A program made the translations under genes and the position numbers. From positions 1-33,132 of the forward strand of contig JANBPT010000506.1 of assembly GCA_027575765.1 (NCBI GenBank): DNA of 33,132 bases. Direction: 5' to 3'. The number at the start of each line of letters is the position of its first letter. The stretch's first letter is position 1. Shown here piece by piece: positions 20,902 through 30,848 of the stretch. This DNA comes from Tieghemiomyces parasiticus (taxonomy: Eukaryota; Kickxellomycota; Dimargaritomycetes; Dimargaritales; Dimargaritaceae). The notes below the pieces were generated by a model. That model saw only the letters and a list, made by a program, of their open reading frames with translations, did not search any database and had not been told where the DNA came from.

Positions 20902-23114
20902 TTACTGACCCTCTACCTCCTTCACCTCCTTGGCCTCGGGCTTCATGTCCAGCCGGTGGATATTGAACATACGGGTCAGGCCCTGGATGTGCTTGTACTG
21001 AAACTCGCCCCGAAGCACCACCTGACGGGCCAGTTCGACGCGGCCAGGCAGGTTCCAGGTGACCATCCCGACGATCTTGTTGTTATCCATGTAATAGACG
21101 AGACCGTGCTCGTACCGCGTGGGGCCCGATTGGGTTGCGGCGGCCGTTGTCTGGGCCATTGTAGTGGTGCTGGTAGTCGGGGCGGATGCGGTACCAGCAG
21201 CGACGGCCTCACCTTCCGTGAGCCCCATCGGGGAGTCCTGGGCCCATACGCTGGCCGTCGGAAGTTTCGGGTCCACCTTGCCCACCGAGTCGAAAGAGAT
21301 TTTGGGACCCAAGTCACTCCAGAAGGCGGGCTGGTAAACGTAGGGACTCGTCTCGCCGCACATATTCTTGCCGGCCAGGTGACCGGTTTGGGCAGCGCTG
21401 AGAGCGAAGAGAGGGCCAGGGGGCGGAGATTGTGAACAAAGCAGTAAAGGGGAGGGGCAGACGATGTAAGAATGGGCACATTAAACCGGTAAGCTGGTCT
21501 ACCAGCCAGTCTATTGGAGTCTAACTTGTAGTCCCGGTCCATGCCACTGTCGAAGGTTTGGCATCTGCCGTCGCATTGCGTCACTTACTGATCGTAGTGC
21601 TCCTCACGCCGGCGGCCCAAGAGCATGTCGTAGTAGGATGCGGCGTCACCGGCAACGAAAACGTTGCGACGGGCCTCGAGTTCAGCGTTTACGACGATAC
21701 CGCCATGCACAGGGTCAATTTCTAGTCCAGCGGCACGGGCCAGTTCGACGTTGGGCTCGATACCCACGGCCTGTACGAGGTGGTCAGCTTCGACAACGGC
21801 GCCATCCTTGAACTCGATGGCCAGCTGTGGTGCCGATCCTTCCTTGAAGGTGGCGGCCTCGGTGATGCTAACCACGTCTTTTCGCTTCAACACCTCGACC
21901 CCATAATCTCGCAGCTGCTCGGTCGTCCACCGCACCAGGTACGTCGGGAGCACATCGGCCAGGACGCCGTCCTCGGAGCGACACACCTGGGTAACATGAC
22001 CCCCGTCCCGCCCGACAGCCTTGAATTTGGCAGTCAAGGCACAGGCCAGTTCCGAGCCCAGCAGGCCCCCGCCCACGATCACCACGTGCTTGCGGGTGTC
22101 GGTGAGGGCGTCCAGGCGCTGGAAGTCTTCGAGGGTGCGGAAGGTGGTGACGTGAGGACGGAGGTGGTCGGGCAGGTCGATGGTGGCCGCCAGTCGGCGT
22201 GGGGTACCGCCTGTGGCCAGCAGCACCTTACCGTACTGGATGACCCGGCCGCTGTCCAGCGTCACCTGGGCCTTCTCCACATCGAGGGCTGTAGCACGGT
22301 GTTTAAGCAGCAGTAGCGGCTTACGGCGGTCGGCCGGGGTCTTGAACACCAGATGGTCCCCTTCAGGCGCGGCGGTCGGATCCGCGTGCACTACCGCGTA
22401 GGCACTCGCGTCCTTGTAAAATACGGAAGTTTCGTCGCCCGCCCAGTTATCGAACTTGAGGGCCTTGCGTTGCTTGGACCCCCACATTTCCTTGCTCAAC
22501 TGCGGCCGGCTGTAGGGCGGTAGCGGTTCGGCTCCGATCACTAGCACATCCGCCTGCGGGTCAGTCTGCTTGATGGCCTTAAGGGCGTGGAAGGCCGCGG
22601 TTCCGCCACCAATGATCACGTACTTATAAAAGGTGCCTAGAGGTCGTACAATCTCGACGGCGTTGGTCACCTCGTCCGCCCCGGTACCCGTGGCAGCGGG
22701 TTTGGCCTCAGGGGCCTCGTCGGGAGTGGCGGTCTGGTCGGCGGGTGACTCAATAGATTCGTTGGCTGCATCGGGGGCCCCATTGGCAGTGGAATTCGTC
22801 TTGTCCAGAGGGTTGACCGCGTCGAGCTTGTAGATGCTATGGCCCGGTAAATTCCCGGGCTTCCACAGGAGGTAGGTCATGATACCGCCGAAGACAAGAA
22901 AAGAGGTGAAGGCGGCGACCTGTTCACCCTGGTCGTAAGTCCCCTGGGGCCGATCTGCGTGGCCATGGTCGCCGTGGGCAGAGGCTGCGTATGTCCGTCG
23001 GGATAACGTAGGGTGAGGTGTGTGACGATGGGCTTGGGTAAGCAGGCTCGATCGGCTGACGCGAGCTAACGAGGGTTGAGCCCTGACAGTAGCGGCTCGA
23101 AGGAATGAGGCCAT
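20902..23114 (-). CDS. AIFM1: Apoptosis-inducing factor, AIFM1-type mitochondrial oxidoreductase, 2 exons
   Basis: Exons 23114-21589 and 21397-20902 join (donor CA|GTAAGT, acceptor CTCAG) to 673 aa. The ATG at 23114 begins a presequence (MASFLRAATVRAQ... to SRRTY, about 1-42). A single membrane segment follows at about 67-84, then an Ala/Pro/Glu-rich linker and the FAD/NAD pyridine nucleotide-disulphide oxidoreductase: FAD Rossmann motif IIGGGTAAF (167-175), YSRPQLSKEMW, LLATGGTPRRL, NADH motif IVGGGLLGSELACAL (346-360) and FVAGDAASY (486-494). Residues 509-673 form the AIF C-terminal domain (QPAFWSDLGP, VTWNLPGR, LFNIH-like RMFNIH end). The splice rebuilds RREEHYDHAAQTGHLAG across the junction, as expected for the family. 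AIFM1 is anchored in the inner membrane facing the intermembrane space, oxidises NADH and supports import of respiratory-chain proteins; in animals it also acts in cell death. The latter cannot be assumed here. Confidence 0.95.
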
Positions 23115-23360
23115 GGCAGCGGACAAAAAAAAGGTATCTATGAAGTACTAGTCGCGTTGGGGGTCACAAGAAATCAAACTGCACATCGTGCGAATAGTAC
23201 ATTTGAAAGCGGTTGTGTTGTGAGGACAGTTTATCTATGCGAATCAGCTAACGTGGGGATTGGTAGCTTGTGCTGGTCTAACGAACAGGGAACTCGCGCG
23301 TGTAGAGGTGGGTGGGACAAGCCCTGCTGTTGTAGTCAGAAGCCGGTAAAATGGAGTCTG

Positions 23361-23389
23361 TCGCGCAGCGTCGCGCAGCGTCGCGCAGA
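23361..23389. repeat. Tandem repeat, TCGCGCAGCG x 2.9
   Basis: Two perfect copies of the 10-bp unit and nine bases of a third (its last base differs) lie about 250-275 bp upstream of the AIFM1 start. Confidence 0.9.
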
Positions 23390-23470
23390 AGCCCGTACTG
23401 CAAGTGGTCATCAGCTTGGTCTTCTTAGTGGCAAGACAAGATAGCAGTAACTAATGTAGTTAACCCCGAG

Positions 23471-23490
23471 CAGGATGATACAGGATGATA
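23471..23490. repeat. Direct tandem duplication CAGGATGATA x 2
   Basis: Two perfect adjacent copies of a 10-bp unit, about 80 bp from the previous tandem repeat. Confidence 0.88.
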
Positions 23491-23775
23491 AGTCGCTTGG
23501 CTCTAGAATCCATAAAGGTCTAATCGACTATGTAAGTGACGAATTCGATTATACATTATAGCTAATCAACGGGGCTGGTATCAACCATGTCAAATCGTGA
23601 AACTAATACTTTTGGGGCTAAATAAAAAAGGTACACTTCTTTATGACTGGTTAGGTCATTAGGGCAGGCATTGAAGTCAACTATCGATCATTGCTCGAAC
23701 AAGAGCAAGCCCCTAGAAGCTTTTATCTGTAATGTCTATTTATATATATACGCATAAATCCTCCAAAAAATGTGA

Positions 23776-23846
23776 GCCATTGTAGTATAGTGGCAGTACG
23801 TCGCGTTGTGGCCGCGCTGACGCTGGTTCGATTCCAGCCAATGGCA
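23776..23846 (+). tRNA. tRNA-His (anticodon GTG), no intron
   Basis: A 71-nt cloverleaf: acceptor GCCATTG/CAATGGC with discriminator A, D stem GTAT/GTAC, anticodon loop TTGTGGC with GTG at 23808-23810, and T arm GCTGG-TTCGATT-CCAGC containing the B box GGTTCGATTCC. The outermost anticodon-stem pair (27-43) is T/C and mismatched; the other four are intact. The base before the gene is A, so the extra 5' G of histidine tRNAs is not encoded and must be added after transcription (Thg1 in eukaryotes). It is nuclear-type and RNA polymerase III-transcribed. Confidence 0.96.
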
Positions 23847-23849
23847 ATC

Positions 23850-23858
23850 TTTTTTTTT
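23850..23858 (+). terminator. RNA polymerase III terminator (T9)
   Basis: Nine consecutive T begin four bases after the tRNA-His 3' end, a strong Pol III stop. Confidence 0.92.
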
Positions 23859-24268
23859 GAGGGAGGAACTTTAATCTAGAACTTGGACCAGTCTTTCGTG
23901 GCACCAGATTTACCTGGCCTGCCTGAATTTGTGATTGGCTTCTTCGTGCCCGTGTTGTATCTCAACCTAACCAATAAGTTTATCATTGAGTGGCTGAACC
24001 TCAGTACAATACTTTATCAGGAACCTCAACCATGTCATTTTATCCGCACTGCATACGACCATCGCTCCCCTAACACGTAGGGCTCGCCTTAGCTTAAATC
24101 GGTCAAGAATATCGATGTTTTTTTATTACCACGAATAGCCATCGGTCTGTTCGACTATCAATAAAGCACGATCGATGTTGATTTAATCGTTAAGTTACAA
24201 GGTATACAGAAGCTGGCGAGAAAGCCAGCGTGGTAGTAGAGAAGGTGACTGCCGTGCAGGGTGGGTGT
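23859..24268. other. Spacer between tRNA-His and 3' end of small secretory gene
   Basis: AT-rich sequence of about 400 bases with no supported gene. The open frame 23883-24080 lacks any motif and does not resemble neighbouring exons in base composition. Confidence 0.6.
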
Positions 24269-25318
24269 CTACTCGAGATTGGGCAGGAGCTCCTGGGCTG
24301 TCTGGTGGAGGGAGTCGGTGATAGCCTTAAACCGATCCATCTGGTGAGACTCCAGGGAGAAGCTAGCCTGGGCCGATTGCGCACCGGCACCTTCATCGTC
24401 ATCATCTTCGTCATACGGTACAGCACAGCCCTGGGCGGGGCCTTGAAACAGAAACGTAGATTGGAAGAAATGGCAGGCCGAAAGAGTTGGAGGTTAGGGA
24501 GGGCAGGTACATGTTGGATGGAGGTCATACCAAACTGCTGTGTGAGCAACCAAAGCCTATTGGATATAGCACGTCAGGTACTTATTTCATGGTTCAGCGC
24601 CATACTAGGGACTGGCAGCCAGTACAGGCCGGCCATCACTTACCATTTCTCCAGACTCGACCGCCGGGAAAGCGAGAGATAACAGCCACGTCGTGGCCGT
24701 ACGCATCGTGGGTGACGGACGGGGGCTGGCTGGGAAGGTCTTGGAGTTCCTTGACCTTGTCCAGAAAACTAGTCAGCTCCTCGCTACGAAGTGGAGGCGA
24801 GCGGGCCAAAGTTGAGAATCGATAGAGGTTAATAGGGTGGTCAGCCGACGGAACTATTGGCCAAAAAGGGGAAAGCCCGTCACAAATGCCCTAGTGGCAC
24901 CCGCACTTACCCCTTCAGGGTGCGTTCCGACTCGGCCACCACCTTGGGTGGCAAGGTGCTGGGGTCAAACTTGGCATAGCGGAGGGTGGCCTCGTCGGTA
25001 GTGCCGTCGAGAATGAGGGTGTACCTGTGATGGGGTGTATGGGGAGGTTGGTGGCCGTTAGGGGCAGGGGGTGAGCATTCGAGGCGTAGTGCAGCTTCGG
25101 GTACCCGAGGTAGGGGACCTGGGCAATAGGTAGCCGGCGTAAGCTGGCCCTTGATTTGCTTACTCGTTGCGCGGGCCGGCAAAGGTCGGCTGGAGGCCCT
25201 TCTGAAGGAGGACTTGGACCGTGTTGTCTTCGGCGGACATGGCGGAGGAGAGAGTTAGTGCGGCGGCGCTGAGAAAAAGTAGGTAGTAAGTGAGAGGGCG
25301 GAAGGGCAGTCGAAGCAT
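24269..25318 (-). CDS. Small secretory-pathway protein of unknown function, 4 exons
   Basis: I join 25318-25164, 25024-24911, 24783-24644 and 24441-24269 into a 193-aa protein; phases agree at all three junctions and donors are GTAAGC, GTAAGT, GTAAGT. Acceptors are CACAG, CGTAG and TCAAG. The ATG at 25318 is the first in frame (the frame extends to a TTG only). Residues 1-30 form a signal peptide (YYLLFLSAAALTLSSA). The mature part has a likely beta strand pair (YTLILDGTTDEATLRYAKF), a helix with LPPKVVAESERTL, an EELTSFLDKVKELQDLPS helix, a second strand region (HDVAVISRFPGGRVWRN), a single GC next to an acidic DEDDDDE stretch, and a C-terminal helix. There is one cysteine in the mature part. 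No known family is recognised. The patterned helices and strands and exact phasing make it a real gene; exon 3's acceptor is the least certain point. Confidence 0.72.
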
Positions 25319-26445
25319 GTCAAAGAGTGGTGTAATGTGCAAGTATCCCGAGCGGGATTGGGTGAAGGAGTGGGAGGGAGGAGGGCAGGGCAGCGGCCAG
25401 AGGGGAGGGCGGCAGGCAGCGGGTGAGGCAAAGGGGGTTGGCAGGTGACGGAGCGACTATGCTGCGGGCCTGGTAAGTCGGAGGGGAGTGCTAGCATGCG
25501 GTGCACGCGCGATGTAGGGGCGGCGAAGCAGTGGGAGGCTTGGCGAGTAGGGGACGTGGGTGTGCGGGGATGGCGTGTTAGTTGACCGGTAGTGGGGGGA
25601 GAACTGCGGGGTAGCGACGCTAACACAGTAAGGCTACAATGATGTCACAGGGCAGCGCGGCTGGCGAATGGGGGTTTAGTGTGTAGGTGTAAACGACTAG
25701 GTGACCAGGAGGGATTCGTTTAACTGCCGTTGCGGTGGGTGGCCTGGGTGCGCTTTTATAAGCCTGCGCCACCAGTTTGCTAGACTGGCCGCAGGTGATA
25801 CCTCAGTGGGGAGTAGGTTCCTCGCCTCGCATCATACCCGCCTTCTGTCACGGCATCCCCGAGCCATTCTCCCATGTGCCGTTGGGTAAGAGGGAGACCG
25901 TACTTGGCTGTGGTATGAAGGGTAGCTGGTCAAGTTTGGAGTAATGACAGGAAGTCATGACCGCGAGTACGTTTGAGAGGCGGCCAGAGGTGCGACCGTC
26001 GGCGGTTCAGGCCAGTGCTATTTCGGCAGGTCGGGCCCAGTTCCGCTGTGACATGGAGGCGTCCGGAGCTGCCGTGGAGTACTTAAGCAGCTGACACACT
26101 TTCCGAAATCGGCAGACACATGGTGCTGGACCAGCGTATTTGGTAGGGGTTAAAGGGGGTCGGCGAGACGGCTAATGCACTGCAACACTCCGCTTTTGCT
26201 ACTACGGGGCCGATTGTACTAGCAATGACGTCTGGTTTCAGTTTTATCTTTTCTTTTTTCGCCCACTAGAGCGCCGGGCTCTTGGGAGATGCCGTTGGCA
26301 CTAATCTGCCGCCTAAGTGCATCTATGCCTCACTGGACCCATGGCTAACTACCCTGCATCCCCTCTGCGCTGTACATTTTCATCCGCTCAATCGAATCCA
26401 CTATCGCCTACTTGAAAGTCTTTTCCCGCTCAGTGAAAGAACGCC
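25319..26445. other. Divergent promoter region, secretory gene / TSR2
   Basis: This 1.13-kb stretch serves both divergent genes. Next to the secretory gene it is purine-rich on the plus strand (pyrimidine-rich on the coding strand) and holds a G-quadruplex-type motif. Near TSR2 it ends in a pyrimidine-rich leader. No gene is supported. Confidence 0.6.
25372..25390 (+). promoter_or_regulatory. G-quadruplex-type motif
   Basis: Four GGG runs separated by loops of 1, 4 and 2 bases, 54-72 bp upstream of the secretory gene's ATG, on its template strand. More G runs follow to about 25440. Folding is predicted by pattern only. Confidence 0.5.
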
Positions 26446-27100
26446 ATGGCCACACCAGTCGCCCCGCATCCCAACCAGGCGGCCTTCACCGAGGGCCTGA
26501 TCATCGTGCTCCAGAACTGGCCCGTCCTCAAGTCGGCCGTGGACGAGGAATGGGGAGGCCCGGAATCAAGAGAGAAGCAGCAGTGGTTTATCGATACCCT
26601 GGTCCAGTACGTTGGCAAGGAGGGTAGCAAGCTAGGTGCCGAGGACCTGGAGAGCGTAATGCTACAAATTCTGCAGGACGAGTTCAACGTTACCGTCGAC
26701 GACGATAGCGTGTACGCGGTAAGTTCCTCGCCGTAGACGCGGGTATGGTTAATGCGGCCCCAGCTATAAACAAGGTCATCAACTTGGGCCGAGATGCTAG
26801 AGTGAGATTCGGTGAGCTAACTGCGACCGACTACACCTTTCCAACCATGTCGCTGTCCGCCCCCCTCGGCTCCGGTCCCAGTTGGGTAAATTCATTTTGC
26901 GCATGTACCACCAATGCATTAAAGGCGACCATAGCGTAGTCGAGAACCTACGGCGGGAGGCCGAGACGCGGCGCGGGACAATCTTGAACATCGCCAAGCG
27001 GGAGGACGAGGCCGGAGCCAGCGAGGACGATGACAGCGACGACCTGACTGGCTCGGAGACGGACGGCAGCGACGACAGCGAGGATATGGATGAGGCTTAA
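26446..27100 (+). CDS. TSR2: Pre-rRNA-processing protein TSR2 (eS26 escort), 2 exons
   Basis: Exons 26446-26718 and 26882-27100 join in phase 0 (donor GTAAGT, acceptor TCCCAG) to 163 aa. The ATG has a good Kozak context (CGCCATGG). Family hallmarks: NWPVLKSAVDEEWGG (24-38), a helix with KQQWF, QDEFNVTVDDDS (77-88) just before the splice, then the LGKFILRMYHQC helix and an acidic Asp/Glu/Ser tail (about 136-163). TSR2 takes ribosomal protein eS26 from its importin in the nucleus, shields it and hands it to the 90S pre-ribosome; it is needed for 20S to 18S rRNA maturation. It is somewhat shorter than yeast Tsr2 (about 205 aa). No unusual features. Confidence 0.94.
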
Positions 27101-28658
27101 ACTCTTTACTGTGCGTTAGGAAGATACATATTTTTTATTTCAATTCAATCACCAGGGGGCCTCTCCTGACATTTACACGTTGCAAGCATTGTAGTTTGGC
27201 GATGTCCATGCGCACACCACTGCATTTCGATCACGTACCTTGAAATATCATCCCTAGGACTGTATAAACATACCGTGCCGTTTGACGGCCGAAATCCAAT
27301 CAGAAAATATAGGCCAGTGGAATCTGTCAGTAACCGCGTCACACCCGCCAGCGCTGGTTCCAGGCGTTGGGTCCCTACTACTCTTCGCCGGCCGGTAATT
27401 TTACCTGTAGCATGAGGATCACCAACCCTCGACACCAAGCATGCTCACCAACACACTGGGCAGAGATGTCGGATATGACCACTGCCCCGTCACTCTGCCA
27501 TTGGGGCGCCAGCTGAGGGTTGGCCCGGAATTCGCAACCGCGTAAGCACACGTATACTACCGTACCCGATACATGACTATCTCCATGGACTGACTGGCAG
27601 TTCCCTCTTGCTGTGCCGTACCGAGCAGTGACATCTGGCGGTTGGATCCAATTGGTTCACTACCGAGGCTGGCGATTAACAGGGACAGCCCAGGCCTCTG
27701 TTCAACAGGCCGCCTACTTGCTAAAATACATTATGTCTGCTGTGCGCGGAGGGGAGGAGGAGGGCGGAGCTCCCCAGGTACTTTAAGGCGACTCTAACTT
27801 CCTTAGGAGGTCTTAGCTTTCGGTGTGCTAGACATTCTCTTTATCAAGCAAGAAAATATATATCTAACAGTCGATTGTCAGAATCACCCGCTTGCCAGCC
27901 CGAGGATGCAGCTTATATTCTGCGACCTATTCACTTGACGCAGGCTATTTTTATCATCAATCGGAATAATATTCAGTCCTTGAGTTGTCACACTTCCGCC
28001 GCTGCTTTGTTTCAAGCTATCAACCAAGTTGGGGCGACGGCCATGTCTGTATGGCCAGTACTTCCTTTTACACTGTAAGCGTTCCACCTGAACGACCATA
28101 TCATCCCAGTGCTTTGCCATCCCTCTTCTTCCCATTAATCCTCGTGTCCAACGCCCTGCATAAGGATACACAGGTTGGTGGGTGGATGTGAGAAAAGGAG
28201 GGGTGACCTGGTGTGTTGGCCATCACTTATTTCTACCATAACCATCCTCGCTTGACTCTCACTTCACTCGCTTGCATCACCTCTGTACTCGTCGGCCCCT
28301 TTGTATAATGGACAACAGCCCTGTGCGTCCAATATAGGGAGGCGATTGGAAGTGCCAATCGGTGTGACTTTTCATTGCATTCCAATAACGAGGAAGATAG
28401 GAAGAACGAGGGCAGCAAGGGGGGCTTTATCGTGCTATACATATTGTATATATATATATATATATATGATACCGTATGGCTCGTCTTCACACGCCACACA
28501 CTATTCTAACCTCTGGGGGCTAACTCGACTCATTTTTCTTTCGATCCTTGTCAGTATTGCCCATATAGAGATACGTGACCCACCTCAGTTTAACCGAACC
28601 GACTGTGCTGTGCGACAACTCGACAACGATCCACAAATAGCCCGCTACTATCGGCACC
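27101..28658. other. Spacer between TSR2 and F-box-like gene
   Basis: About 1.56 kb with no supported gene. It holds the TSR2 3' region (T-rich, 27130-27140), ordinary CpG density, and a (TA)10 run before the next gene. Short open frames on both strands lack motifs. Confidence 0.6.
28447..28467. repeat. (TA)10 microsatellite
   Basis: A perfect TA run of 21 bases, about 190 bp upstream of the F-box-like gene's ATG. Confidence 0.9.
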
Positions 28659-30527
28659 ATGCGTTACGTTTACACCGTAACGGCAGTGATAACCACCGCT
28701 ACCCTATGTCTGCATACCCCTGTGGCCGCCAATTTATCCCAGCACAATACAATCCCAGCTACGGGCCTGCAGCAGCTCCCGGCGGAGCTGGTCAATTTGA
28801 TCTCCGGGTATTTGTACGGCCGCGATAAGGACCATTTTTCGGCTGCTAGTCGGGGCATCCGCCAGGCCACTCAATCATCAAGAGCATTGTGGGTAAGTTT
28901 CCTAACATTATTTTTTTTTGAAAATCCGGCTCACGATGGGCTCCTTTTTTTTTCTTTCTTCGTCCAATCTCTCCGAGCCTGTTTGCATCATATCTGGGCC
29001 ATTGTTCTACTTTAAGGCTACTCGCCTCGTAATCGGCCGCCTTCAAACGCATACGGTACTAACTTACTTTTACCAACGCTATCCCTTTGGGTCGCGTACC
29101 AGAACGCACGTACCGCTGAGGATTTTGCCAGGAAATATGCTACTTGGTATCCAGCACCCTTGCCGCAGGAAATCAAAGGCCAAAAGCTCAACGTCCATGG
29201 CCAACTGAATCCATTTCCGGTCATTACGAGCCCCGAAGCGCCAGGAACCGACCTTGCTCCTGCTGACGCTGGCACCAATGGGGATTATTCTGACGACGAG
29301 GACTCCGAGGCCGAGGAAGACAACGGTGTGGGCATACCCTACCCCGCCCTCCAGGCCGGTATCAAGCCGCTCGACATCAACAACATGGCAGATGTGTGGC
29401 TCACCCTGGCCCGCACCGAACTAGTTTCCTATATCCTCGACGCCACGTGGAGGCACTGGCTTGATGATAAAGCGGACGATCAAACCCCTGCCAGTATGGA
29501 CACTTTCCAGACCTTCACCCGAGAGAACATCGGCAGCCCGTTCCTCGCCATGGATAAATTCCAGTTATTGGATTTGGATGCCCTCCATGAAAATCAACTC
29601 ACACTGAATTACCCGCTCGTCGCCGCTGCCAAGTACCTCCCAACGGCGACGCTCCAAACCCTGTTCTGTATGTTTTTCGACGAAAATGTGACCAGCGCCA
29701 TTTACAAGCACCTCCTCAGTGACCAGTCGGACCTCGCGCCGGACCTCCGCCATCTGATGAAGACCTTCCATCCGCTACTCAGCCCGGGTATTCCGGAATC
29801 GGGCCTCTCCAACAGCTTGCACCAGATACAGCAGGGTATGAAAATGTCCCAGCGGCTCAATCCCATCGCTGGTGCGGCCCACACCCTGCTGGCGGGGGTC
29901 ACCTGGCGACTCTACCACGCAGGTCGCAGCGACGCCATCCTGGATATCCTCAATGCCGTGCGCCCCGTGCTCGTGGGGACCCACGATCCTGAGAGGGCCT
30001 CCCGGTTAATCTATGGTCACCTCAACTGGGTCATCATGCTCGCCGTGCGTAACCAAGATCACGACGGCCTGAAATATTTTGAGCAGGCGCTGCGCGTGTC
30101 TGGCCTGGCCGAGTGGATCCGACGTGATGGAGAACTGGTAGACATCAACGGCACAAAATCCGAGGGTGTTTGGCAGCTTTTAATCAGGAACTGGTGTTCT
30201 GCCGGGTACGGCTTTTTGGTATCGGCTCTGACTGGCGATCGGTGTCATCAATCATTGACGGAGCAGACCACTAGGGGTACGGATTCTCGTCTGTTTCCTA
30301 GCCAATACTTCCCGGTCAACGTGTATCTGGATAATCAGGGTGGATTCATGCAATTTGTGTACGCCCCCACGCTCGTTCAGGTTGGCCAGGTGTCCTATCC
30401 ATTGGTTAGCAACAGGTTGTCCAGAAGTCAGCAGCTGTTGACGAACAGGTTGACTCGCCAGACGCGCAAGGAAACCTGGAGGTATAACAAGTCGCCTTCA
30501 TTAGATAAGGGTCAACCGCGCCGCTAG
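28659..30527 (+). CDS. Signal-peptide protein with F-box-like motif, 2 exons
   Basis: Exons 28659-28892 and 29103-30527 join in phase 0 to 552 aa. The intron has a GTAAGT donor, a TACTAAC branch site 42 bases before the acceptor and ends TACCAG. Residues 1-24 look like a cleavable signal peptide (TVTAVITTATLC, then VAA). Residues 38-78 match an F-box: LQQLPAELVNLISGYL, then RDKDHFSAASRGIRQATQ and a closing LW exactly at the exon end. Exon 2 has an acidic stretch (about 137-153) followed by about 400 mainly helical residues without a recognised repeat, and a basic C-terminus. Sequons NLS, NVT and NGT are present. F-boxes normally bind Skp1 in cytosolic or nuclear SCF ubiquitin ligases, which conflicts with secretion; either the N-terminal hydrophobic segment is not a signal or the motif serves another role. 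The gene structure is firm, the function unknown. Confidence 0.78.
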
Positions 30528-30848
30528 ATGGGGTCACGGGACGAGTGTCGGATAAGGCGGTATTATTATGTTTCGCGCCTCAAGGAGCCCCCATGATGCA
30601 CCAATTTTAGAGCCTGCAAATATCATTATCGTTTTTTTGCTCCTAGACTACCCATAATATTTTCTTTAGTAATAATCTTCATATTTTTTGAGATAGCCAA
30701 CTACCGCAGATCGACTCGCTGCCACGTACTAATTATATATATATGATGTGAAGCTAAAGTATTCAACATGGTGATTTCGACCTCATCCCACGGAAGAGGC
30801 GGTGGTCTAACCGATAGACAATAAACCAGATTAATTAGGCGTCTGAGA
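30528..30848. other. Convergent spacer, F-box-like gene / MFS gene
   Basis: An AT-rich 321-bp stretch holding both 3' ends and a short TA run (30734-30744). No gene is seen. Confidence 0.6.

Larger units (their letters stand above)
23115..23775. other. Spacer between AIFM1 and tRNA-His
   Basis: This is the AIFM1 promoter region. It carries a 10-bp tandem repeat (23361-23389), a second 10-bp duplication (23471-23490) and AT-rich sequence just before the tRNA. No gene is recognised. Confidence 0.6.

Noticed and set aside
23361..23490. CRISPR-like array
   Set aside because: Units are adjacent without spacers, only 10 bp long, and the organism is eukaryotic.
24784..24910. Alternative acceptor (AATAG) for exon 3 of the secretory gene
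   Set aside because: It puts the downstream frame out of phase with exon 2 and meets a stop; the TCGTAG acceptor at 24784-24786 keeps phase.
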